Source of the DNA: Haliotis asinina | Lineage: Eukaryota > Mollusca > Gastropoda > Lepetellida > Haliotidae | NCBI RefSeq assembly: GCF_037392515.1 | Contig: NC_090288.1 | Coordinates: 5,511,501 to 5,575,500 of the forward strand | Length of the DNA: 64,000 bases | Direction of reading: 5' to 3' | Shown: positions 37,901 to 49,900 of the stretch, in pieces | Numbering within the stretch: the stretch's first letter is position 1 | Layout of the letters: every line of letters starts with the position of its first letter | Made by a program: the position numbers and the translations under genes | Notes under the pieces: generated by a model | Database searches by the model: none | What the model was told of the DNA's origin: nothing | Seen by the model: only the letters and a program-made list of their open reading frames with translations

Positions 37901-40900
37901 AAAATCACTGTGAAAGAGTCATAATTATAATTCAGTATCTTGCTATGTTAAACTTGTTTGTTTTCTTTCATTATAATGATGAATAAATATATTAATTCAT
38001 TATAATGATCAATAGCAAGATTATTCTTAAAATGATTTTTAGAAATTATTCATCCACCTACACTGAATTCTAGGCAATTTTTTGTGAATCAGGGCTTGAT
38101 TAATCCTGGGTTTTTTTGTTCATCTAGGGTTCAGGGTTGACAAAAGGCTACTTGTATGTGATCAATGCCCAGTTCTACCATGCAGGGGATTACACATGTA
38201 ACGCTGCTACTGGACTAGACACAGTGTCAGCTGAGGCTACTCTCAAAGTACTGGGTAAGTAGGAGTTATCCCCCTTCCCCTCAAATGTTGGTTTTTAATA
38301 GTGCAGTTTCATAAATATGATCATACTGGAAGGGTCTGGAAATTGGATATGTTTCAGCTTAGATTCTGGTGTATTTGGTTTTATTCCCCCAAAAGTCATG
38401 GAGATTGTTATAATCAACCCTCAGTGTACACTACATCTCTAATTAGTCAGTTCTTATGTATGCCATTTTTCTGTAGGACAATGTGGTTTGAAATTGAATT
38501 TATGATGATTTTGAACCTCATGTAAACCTTATCAGATACCAGTGTGTTTGAGAAATGTTTTCTGCTTACATTTGAAAGAATTACCAGTCTGTAACTATAT
38601 GTGTATGCCTAACGGTGGCCCACACAACCTAGTCTGAAACACACACTCTGCTGTGCAGAGCTGATGATTATGGATATGGAAGCCAGTTTGTCCTGAGTAT
38701 GTGTCTAGGCTTGTCAGCACTGTCTCACTTCATCTCACCAAATTTCTGTAATATTGCTTAAATATAAGTGGCATAAAAGTAAACTCGCTCACTGGATGAA
38801 AGAACTTATGTACCATACTATCTTTATTTCAGGACCCCCTGGCGAGCCGGCTGGTGTCTACCAGGACTTAAAGGCCACTGACAGTTCGAATCCTCGGACA
38901 GTTAAAATAATGTGGACTGATGGTGACGATCATGGAGCAGATGTCCTGTACTATGATGTGGAGTTTAGAACCAATTTCAACAACAAGTGGAGGATTCTCA
39001 AAGAACGTGAGTCAGACTTTCTATCTGAGCTAGGTTCAGCTAAGGGACTATAGCCTATTAATATTTCAAATGTTGTGTAATATGAAAAACTCCTTTTCCA
39101 CATTGTATAAACTGAGGTTTCATTGGTTTGTCTAATTGTCTGAAAAAGTTCTCATTTTTGTGATCGCGAGGTAAGTCCTAAATAAATAGTCCTGGTTCTA
39201 CGGCACAGCTACATCACCGCAAAGTATATCAGACATTTCTTATTCATTCCAAAAATTAAAGCACTAACCGTTTTAACATTTGTGCCGTGTCTCAAGTACA
39301 CAACCCTGGCATTGAAATGATGTTATACTGTGAAAAGCGAGATCCAGTATAGCTTGGTGTTTCCCATGATCAAACTGAAGCATAAATATGGCCCACTCAT
39401 TCATGTAATCAAACTGCAGGGTTATCATTGTAAACCAAGCCACATGATCAAACTGCATGGCCTATACCAGTCATGTGATCAAACTGCAGGGTCATAGCAA
39501 TTCGGTCACATGATTAAAACTGCAGCTTCATGGCAACATAATACCAGTCACATGTATGATCAAACTGCACTCTCATTGCCAGCCCAAATCAAAACTGCAG
39601 GTTCATTTTACACTCACTCACTCACATTCCAGGCATCCCGAGAGTTGAAGCTATGGATGACCTCAACCCAACTAAGAGACAGACGACCTTGATGAATCTG
39701 AAGTCTGGTGCAGGATATCAGTTCCGAGTTCGAGCCATGAACAGATATGGTCTTGGTCTGCCAAGTGTCCCAACTAGTAAGTTTCTATTTACAGTATTGG
39801 GGGTTGAGGTAGTCTAGTTGTTTTAAGCTATCCTTATAACTCCAAAGATCAGCATTTGATTCCCAAAAGGGGTACCATTTTCTTAAATAACCACATTTGA
39901 TGATTATGATCACAGTAATCACACTACATATTTGACATTTCATTTGGAGACAATAAGATCAAGATGGTTGTACTCCCTGTGGCCTAATGTAAGTCAGTGG
40001 ATAACTGAAGGCCCAGTTTTAGGTGCTCCAATCCACCATTCTGAGTTGTGTCCCTTAGTCATAACAGTATCTGATGTTTAAGAGTTTGAAATCTATATAC
40101 ACCATTACCCATCCAGTGCTAGTGGGGTCAACTTTCTTTTCTTTTCTTATGTGCAGCTAAAAGTACTAATTGCTTTCACTACGGTTTGAGCTTCATTTGC
40201 TTGATTAGGGATATGCTGAAAATGAAGGAAAGAGGTTGGTTCAGCCTTTAATACTGATTAATCTATCACGATTGTATGTAAACGTAAAAAATAACTTACC
40301 TGGCTATGCTGCATGAGATTGAAAACTGTCTGAACCATGTGAAAATGGATTCACTTTTTGTTTTACAGGGTTCTGTGAAATATTTGGATTAAGTATCCAA
40401 TTATTTAGTACTGTAGTTGGAAGCTACTATAAAACTTTTAATAATTTGTCCATAGCAACAATACAGATTCCGTCAGATAAGCCAACAAAAGCACCTGAGA
40501 AGGTCGGGGGAGGAGGTGGAAAGGTCGGTGACCTCACAATCACATGGGAGGTAAGAGAACTATCAGGCCATCTCAGTCAGTTAACATACAGTCAAATGCC
40601 AGTGAGTCAAATGGTAGCGTCTCAAATATTATGCGTAATTCGAAGTACCATTCGTTGTTAGTCATCATCACTTCATTTCCGGTTCCACGATGTCTTCTCA
40701 TAAATATATGCAAGAAATACACACTCGAGAAGGCAATTTGGTCCCATGAGATTGAAACAACTGCATTCTTGTATAGATAAGCCGAAATTAGTCAATGAGA
40801 ACTTAATTGGTGTAACTAAATGATCCAAGTAAACAAACCAGCTGCCATTGTGGGCGAGTTCAAAAGGCAGATAAGTGATTTTTTGGAAATGGAAGAATTA

Positions 40901-43900
40901 GCCCGTGATGTTGAGTTCATGTAATTAAACTGGTTGCTGTATATAGCTGTTTTCATTCAGTTAAAGCTATGTATGATCTGTATACAAGTTATGAACATTT
41001 TTCCCACTCAGCAAGCTTCCTCGAAATTGTGGATAAATGAAAGAGTAATTCACAGAAACAAATATTATTGTCATACTTTTTCCAGGAGTGAGTTCGCCTT
41101 TTTGTTTCAACAAAATTCAACGTGGCGCCATGCATATCTGTCAATTGCTGATAGATTTTTTTTCATTGATTTTAAGACATACATGGTATTTCACTGTGCT
41201 AGTATTCAAATATGTTCATATTTAGTTACCATTTGTTTTCATTATCTATATCACCTAATGTAATGGTGTACTATATTTTTATTATGATATGCATCATTAG
41301 TTCTGCTTCTTCTCTTTGATTCTTAGATCATTGTTTTCTTGAGAAGATAGCATGAATATGCACGAACAGCAAAAGAAAAGCCATTTTCGAAAATATGAAA
41401 TCTCATAAAAGTTAGCATTCATGTTTATGTCTTCTATTTAAACACTTGACAAAAAGCCAGGGTTGCTTTTCTTTTGCTGTTCATTATATATGTGCATTAT
41501 ATATACCAACCCAGTATGCAGTAAACAACACCAGTCCGTAATGGAAGATCCATGTACTGGTACATGGAAAAGCACAAGAAAAACAAAATTTTCCTTATCC
41601 TGACTCATGAGAGATGGAGCAACAAAGCATGCATGAGTCAGGATAAGTATAAAAGCTCAATTTTATCATGAAAATTACAGGTCGGTTTGCTAACCTATGA
41701 CTTGAAGACCACCAATGTGCCCGCCTTTGTAAAATTTGTTCTCATTTTCACTTTTATCAACATTTTATTTTCATTATTAACTTTCTTATTGGTTTCTGTC
41801 TATTCTAAACTCTCAAAGTTAATTTGGTTGGCATTTTGCATCTCATACACAGGTTTCATCTGAAGACTAAATGTTGAGTTAACTATGTTGGTTAATATGT
41901 CAACTCTGTGGATAAATCAGTACAATATCACAGTGAGCACGTTTCTCTGACATCCATATAGATGTGTGTTTATGACAGGATTTAGTTCATGGTGACCACT
42001 TCGTCTTTCAGCCGTTGCCTCTTGAGGATCACAATGGTCAGCAGCTTGGCTACAATGTCTTCTGGAGAAAGAAGCCAGTCGGTGGCAGTGAATCCAAGTG
42101 GGAAACGGTATGTTTGTATCGTCTTCATTGATATTGTGGCATTGCTTTTGGCCTACAGCTCTGCAGATGGCTCCCTTATCTGGGCAAGGATATGTGATGA
42201 TGTTCAATAATAGATTCAAAACAGTTATGTATCTTGGTTGGTCAGGCCCGGCCCACTTACACAAGATCTTACTACGATGATTATAGCTCCCCAGTTCCAG
42301 TATAGACCAAGGATGGCCTTGGCATTAAGACTGCTTACATGAATAGGTACCAGGCGATACCTGTGTCCATTTTCAGTCAGTTGTGGATAATTAGTCATGT
42401 TTTTGTCACTGGTTTGCATGAATTGACAGAAGGAATACTGCTGTGTGGAAACTCTTGTTTCAAAAACCTATCCTAGCACTGCGACTGTTGTAAGTCTCTG
42501 TTACAGTGTAGGAGGTAGCTGACAATTGTAGCTCTACAATAGTTTTGTGAAATGAGGCCAAGGATTTAGTAAAGATACCATAGTCACAGGACAAATTGTT
42601 TGCAGCCATTTGTGTGGCAGTCAGTTGATGCACACTGATGTATGCTGAAGTTGAAAGTTGTTTGTTGTTTCATGAAGACTAAAAGAGTCTAATGCATGTT
42701 TCACAGAGAAGATTACTGGGCCCCAGCACAGGAAGCTATGTCACTCTTGTCGGACTCGAAAATTTCTATACTGAGTATGAAGTTCAGGTTCAAGCTTTCA
42801 ATGAACTCGGCAGTGGAAACCGATCACACATTGCCCTCATCAGATCAGCTGAAGATTGTGAGTATCAGTGTTTGCAATAGATGCCAGTTTGTTGCACAGA
42901 AGGGTTGCTTTGTTCTGAGAAAAATAGAAAATCAGTCCTTAAGTAGTTTGCCTGCAGAGGTTACAGTGATTTATCTGACTCCTCATGGCAGTAGCTAATG
43001 TTGGGTGTCTTGGCAATGTTATGTGTACCTTTGCAAAACCTTGAGTGTATCTTTCAGTACCTTGAGGGCACCTTTCAAGAGCTAAAGTGTGCCTTTCCAG
43101 TACCTTGAGGGCACCTGTCAGTAGCTAAAGTGTACCTTTCCAGTACCTTGAGGGCACCTGTCAGTAGCTAAAGTGTACCTTTCCAGTACCTTGAGGGCAC
43201 CTGTCAGTACCTAAAGTGTGCCTTTCCAGTACCTTGAGGGCACCTGTCAGTAGCTAAAGTGTCCCTTTCCAGTACCTTGAGGGCACCTGTCAGTAGCTAA
43301 AGTGTGCCTTTCCAGTACCTTGAGGGCACCTGTCAGTAGCTAAAGTGTACCTTTCCAGTACCTTGAGGGCACCTGTCAGTAGCTAAAGTGTGCCTTTCCA
43401 GTACCTTGAGGGCACCTGTCAGTAGCTAAAGTGTACCTTTCCAGTACCTTGAGTGTCCGTTTCAAGTATATACAGTGCACCTAGAATGTAACTACGTGCA
43501 CCTCATGCTTGTTATGAATGAAGGCGTAGTGTAGATTGCATGACATTCGTTTTTAACATATGTTTTGAACACCCACAGTAATATTACACATTATTATCCC
43601 AGTCCTGAACTGTGGTGATTGATACAGTAACCCTTTATGTTCTCAGAGTTCATCAGCTGCCATTAAACACTCACTCACTCACTCCTTGTGTTTTCAGTAC
43701 CTGTTGGCACTCCCAGTGGCGTCTACGCCGACAGCTTCAACAGCACCTCACTAGTAGTTTTCTGGAACCCTGTGCCCGACAACAAGAAGTTCATGAAGGG
43801 AAAGCTCATTGGATACAAGGTAAGTATGGAAGGGTTATAATTTCGTTGTCATGGTAACTGGCCAATTTTCATTTGAAATCAAGGGATGGATTTAAAATTC

Positions 43901-46900
43901 AATTTTCAAACCATGTAAATATCCTCATGTATTTCTGATGACTGCATCTGTTGAATATTTGGGACCTAAGATTTTTTTACTCATTATAGTATTTTTAACT
44001 TACCTTACCATAGGTCTTATGCATATTACCTCAAGCTTCGCTAGAAGAGATCAGACAGTCGTTGATTCGCCATTCCCTAGATGGCTACCTCATGTAATCT
44101 ACGAATGTAGTCACGGAAGTGACGTGATCTCCCCACTCGCGCAAGCGCGAACAATCCAAAATTCACTTTTACTTCTAGCGTTCGTCTGTTCGGACGTTTT
44201 TGTTTCGCTTAGTTTACCTACTTTGTGGTTCAATAAAGTTGTTTCCTCACGGGTAGGTATGGTTTGTATCCCTTAGGTGTGCGTGTTAAGGTAAGTTATC
44301 TTTTAACTGCACTTACTTTGCTACCTCGTGTTGTTTTTTCTCTCACTTCGGGGTGGGTTCGCCCGCGTCGTGTGTGAGTGCGGCATGGCGTCCGTGGGGG
44401 TATTATATCTTGCTGGTTTTCTCCCTCCATGTGGTTTTCCATGTCGATTAGTATTTTTGCCAGGTTTCACTGCATTTATATGTTTTTTCGTGCCACGTTG
44501 CGATGTACGCAGGCAACCCTTTTGGTTGTTTGCCCTTCGCTGTCACGAGCTTACGGGCGTGCCTACTTTATAGTGGGGGTGCGTTGGTGCTGCATTTCTG
44601 GTATAGGGGTGTTTTTTCTACCGCCTAGCGTTGGTTTCAACGCATTGTTTTGTTTTGTATGTTGCACTTAACTGTGTATGTCTCGCCAGTTTAGCACCGT
44701 CTGCTAGGGGCAGGAATCGGCGAATTCCCCCACCCTTGGTGCCCGGATTGTGCGTCTCTGGCCTGCTCTTTTGACGGACGCTGCCAGTGCTGCGAGGCGT
44801 TGTTGGTTGCTGGTTTCAAGGCTTCTTTTGCGGCTAAGAGGAAGCATTTTTCACAGCGGAAGAGAAGGTTGTCGTCTCCAGCGTCGTCGTTGGGATCTCT
44901 GCCGGACGACCCTGACTTACAACCGCCTTCAGCGCCTGTGCCGACGCCTGGGATGGGGCGTTCGTCCATGACGCCTGTACGTTTGTCCCCGGAACCACCT
45001 CGCTCGGATTCCATCGTGGATCTGTTTTCGTCCGGAGGCTTGTCTCATCCGGAGGTCCAGAGGTTTCTGCGCTCCCTCCTCACGCCCGGTGCTGCTGCGA
45101 TGCCAGCGTCTGTCTCGACACCAGCGCCTATGCCGACACCAGCGCCTGTGCTTACGCCAGCACCTATGTCTGCGCCAGCGCCTAAGCCTACGCCGGCGCT
45201 TACGCCAGCGCCTGTGCCTGCGCCAGCGCTTACGCCAGTGCCTATGCCTGCGCCAGTACCTATGCCTACGCCAGCGTCTATGTCTACGTCAGCGCCTGTC
45301 CCGACACCAGCACCGACGCCGGACCCTGTGCCAGCACCAGCACCTGCGTCTTACCGTATACCCAGGGTGTTGCATACGTTGTCCAGGGAAGAGGTTTTGC
45401 AACGACAGTTGGATGAAGCGCGCGCTCGGCGCTTGGAGGCAGAGAGCTCTCGGCGCAGATCGCGCTCCAGGTTCCCTGGGAGTCGGTGATCCTGTACCCT
45501 CCACAGTAGTCTTTGTCGGAGTTCTCGGTCCCCTCGGTCCCGACGCCCTTTGAATGTGGACTCTCGCTTTACTACCAGGTGAAGATGTTACTTGCTCTCC
45601 CAGTCCATATCACCTCGACGTTCCTCTAGAACTCGGCGTTTGCGGTCACCGGAACCACCTTGGATCCCGTCCAAGGAATCTACTGCTCATGCATCGACTC
45701 CGTCTCTTACACTGCGGCGTGATTCGAATTCCATGTCCTGGGAGGTTTTTGCCCGGACTTCGACGAGGAAGTAGGAGGCGACGGAGATGGTGATGGCACT
45801 TGACTACCCTTATCAGTCGTCGTCGAGTGGATTGCTGACAGGTTACCGGACTGCCCTTCGCCTTCGGCTGATTCCAGCAACCCTGCAGCAATTCATTTAT
45901 CACCGGAACTACTCATCCCGCCTCATCCTATGTGGCGGACGCCATGGTTGTATTACATGCGGTCTATGCGAAATTGTCAACTAATCCGAATTTCTAAGCG
46001 TGTAAGTCGAGGAAGTCAGATTACAAGATAGACAGCCTGGTTTTCGCGGGCAGCATGGCTGTCTTGGTTGTATCTCTGTAGCGGTTATTGGGTTCCTCGC
46101 GGCTCTCTCATAGAGTGCAGGATTCTAAGCAGGTGACCATTGAGACTGAACTCAAGCGGATGCTTAAGCCGTTGTCTGCGCTGGCGTCAGCTACCTCGGC
46201 GGCGGCGATGGACTTGTCTGAAGACAACGCCTCGAGGATCGATCACCGTACCAGATATTCCTACACCGGTAGGTGGGAGGGACTGGTCGCATCCCCGTAG
46301 ATCCTTACGTTACAATTTGTCTACATATACTTCAAGCGGAGAAAGTTTTCTTTCACGTGCTTTACTCATTTCGTCACGAAGATTTTTCGAGACAACAACA
46401 AAGTGACACGCCTAACTACACCTCTTATTACAAGAGAGGACGGCATTTATCTTCGGGGAAAATTCCAACACATCTATCTGAAAAACAATTTGTCTACGTC
46501 AGTTTCAAGCGGCGGAAGGGTTTTCGCGCGCTTTACTCATTTGGACACGTGCTCGCAAACAGCATGGTTACGGTCAAGCCTATAGGCTAGCAGGGTATCA
46601 CCGTTTACAAGATTTCATGATGATCAGTTACCTGCTACACCGATGACGTCACGTCTACATTTTGATTGGTGCCCGAGAGACAACGCCCTGCAAAGGATCC
46701 CAGGGTCGTTACATCTACAATTTGATTGGTCATCGAGGGACAACGCCCTGCGCAGAATGTGTTGTTATGATTCTAGTGTAAGGAAGTTGTCTGCAGTGAC
46801 TTACAGTCATTTTACAATGGAAAGATGTCGTTTACACTCTAGACTAGCAGTCTACAGCGGCATTGGATTTCTCTAGTCGGCATAGAAATCCTCTAACAGT

Positions 46901-49900
46901 AGTCTCAACGCTGCTTATCAGGAGGCGTGCAGCGATGTATGGCAGTTTCTGATCGGACAGACGGCCAGTTATAAGTAGACTTCTTGAAATGTCAACACAT
47001 TCATAATGTACAGCGTGGTTGTTCTGAAGTCGAAGAATGACGCATTTTTATGGCATACAAGCTTATCTTGAGAGAGTTGTACTTCATTATCAGGCTGTTA
47101 AGTCAGCTTCAACTAACTCCGCGGGATTTGATTCATCACATCGCCGTCTCAGATTCGGGGGTCGAAGTTCAAGGCGATGTTAAAAGCAAGCTGTACTCTG
47201 TCCGTTATCACTATGTCAGTGATAATGTCTACTCGATTTGCTCACGTCACCTTAGGATATGATCAGACGTAGACATCTACTCTTACGTCTATGACAGCGT
47301 TTTCTTGATCATGATTTCAAGACAGGTTTACGACATTGGACGTCTTGACTCCCCACCAGTGGTAGTAGACTCGCTGGTCAATGTTTGGAACTTGCATATT
47401 AGAGCCGTCATTCAACAACCATCTTTAGGTTGACACGTCTCTACCAGGATTGAGTGCCTATCTAGTCAAGGAGGTTGCAGCAGGATTCTGGGGGAGTGGA
47501 GCTCTATCTCTTCACATCACCCGGTTGAAGATAAAGCGGTGATGCATGTCTATTGTTGGTTGACAGCACCGAGAGACAAGCTACTGATGATCCATACGGT
47601 CAACTCAATAGTAGCCCTCTAGGTAACAAGGGTCAAGGAGGCCTCGACCTCTACTACACTTGTCGTTTCTACCCTTCGACGTGGTCGAGTCTGATCCTCC
47701 AAATAAAAGTATCTCACATACCAGGAGCCTGCATCTTCATGGCAGACGCCTTATCTCACCCCCTACGTCTATCTCCAACAAAGAATATGTTGTGTCGAGA
47801 GACGTTTCAAATAATCGGCTTCCAGAGTGGGACCAATTGTTGTACCATCCTCACAATTGGACACTGCACCTGGATCCGTCACGGTTTCATCTTTGCGCCT
47901 GGACCATCTGTGATAGTCTTGAGGGCCAAGGGGTACTCATCTCAAGTGGCGAAATTAATCACCCTGGAACACAGGGTTTCCACTCAGTCATTTTATGGAT
48001 CTGCAGGCGTGGGCGATCGACACGATCCTGCGACTGCTTTTGGTCGCACCTTGGTGGCCAGCCAGGCCATGGTTCCTCACCAGCGGAGAGTCATACCAGC
48101 TCCCAGATTAGTTACGTCTGCTTCGACATCCGCACAGTTGGCAGCTGCATCCGGACCCACTGAGATTTCATCTTCACAGTTGGGTCATCTGCAGAAGGCA
48201 ATAAGAGTTAAGGGCTACTCCTCGTGCGCGGCAAGCGTCCTAGCTTGTACGCATCGAATGTCCACTAGGTCCTTATATGATGACAAGTGGCGCTCATTTG
48301 AGAGTTTTTGCGCTCAAAGATCACAAGACCCTATGACAGCTTCTCCACAGTATTTAGCGAACTTCCTCCTGTTCCTGCATAACTGCAAGCATCTTAGAGG
48401 CAGTACCTTGGGGACTTATCTGTCGGCTTTGAACTCTATTCGATTAAAGCAGATAAACAGATTTCCAAGGTACCAGATCCTATTGCGCTACTCAAGGCCT
48501 GCAAATTGGAGGACCGGAAAGTTAAGCTTCGTCCTCCAGTTTGGGACCTCAACATCGTCCTACAACATCTTAGAGGACCTCCGTATAAGCCTTTAGAGGA
48601 AGCCTCCTTCATGTATTTGGGACGGTCTTCATTCTAGCGTTAGCTACCGCAGATAGAGCTAGTGAAATTCATGCCCTGGACGTCACGCAGGTTCGCTTGG
48701 ATCAGTCGAGGCATGGACCAGCCCACTTGGGTCTCCTGTGAGATTTTGTGGCCAAGAATCAGCTCCCTGGACAGCCAGACAGGCTGTTCTCCATTCCTCT
48801 GTCATCTGCAGTCTTGGGACAACATGACTTGGAGGAGGAGCTGCTGTGTCTCGTTAGAGCCCTCAGATGTTACATCCGGAAGTTGGCTTCTAAGAGACGT
48901 TCCCCTAAAAGACTGTTCATCCCGCTTTCGACTACCTGCAAAGCTGAGGTGAACAGGAACACAGTCACCTTATGGCTTCGATCTACGATCCTGGCGGCTT
49001 TTGATGCCAAGCGTCTACCTCATCCAGTGGCGAACAACCCACACGAGATCAGAGCGTTGGCGTCTACCATGGCCCTCCATAGAAATTGCACAGTGCCACA
49101 AACTATGGAAGGCTGCTTTTGGAAGTCGTCGTCTACTGCCTTCGTTTCCCACTACCTGAGGGACTTGGCAGTTGAGGACATGGAGGGGGAGCTGCTGTGT
49201 CTCGTTAGAGCCCTCAGATGTTACATCCGGAAGTTGGCTTCTAAGAGACGTTCCCCTAAAAGACTGTTCATCCCGCTTTCGACTACCTGCAAGGGGAGGT
49301 GAACAGGAACACAGTCGCCTTATGGCTTCGATCTACGATCCTGGCGGCTTTTGATGCCAAGCGTCTACCTCATCCGGTGGCGGACAACCCACACGAGATC
49401 AGAGCGTTGGCATCTACCATGGCCCTCCATAGAAATTGCACAGTGCCACAAACTATGGAAGGCTGCTTTTGGAAGTCGTCGTCTACTGCCTTCGCTTCCC
49501 ACTACCTGAGGGACTTGGCAGTTGAGGACATGGAGGGACTACAGTCTTTCAGTCCGTTGGTGGTTGCCCAGCAACTTACCCGGACGTCCGCCCATTAGGT
49601 AATAACACTGTTACTTACCGTTGGTCTTAAGATTAACCTCACCCTCAGGGTGCGTCGGTTTTTCTTTGGAGTTCCCTTGGGTTACTCTTTGTCCTGCTTC
49701 CAGGTTTGTCCTGTGACTGTTGGCATTGGTCTCCCAGGTTCTCCTAATGCATGTGCACTGGTTGCTGAGGGATGGTCCTCCGGAGTCCACACCACCATCC
49801 ATCTGTCGAAGCCATATGCATAAGACCTATGGTAAGGTAAGTTAAAAATTTATTAAAATCTAAATATTTTAGATATTTAAATACTTACCTTACCATAGGG

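Noticed and set aside
40456-40466. Alternative acceptor ATACAG 10-11 bp into exon 17
   Set aside because: In phase 1 it leads to a stop after three codons.
43036-43460. Regularly spaced repeats that could suggest a CRISPR array
   Set aside because: Units abut with no variable spacers, and the DNA is clearly animal intron.
44800-45489. A 229-codon Pro/Ala-rich frame as a possible host gene
   Set aside because: It lies in the expected gag-like position of the DIRS-like fossil, between its inverted ends.
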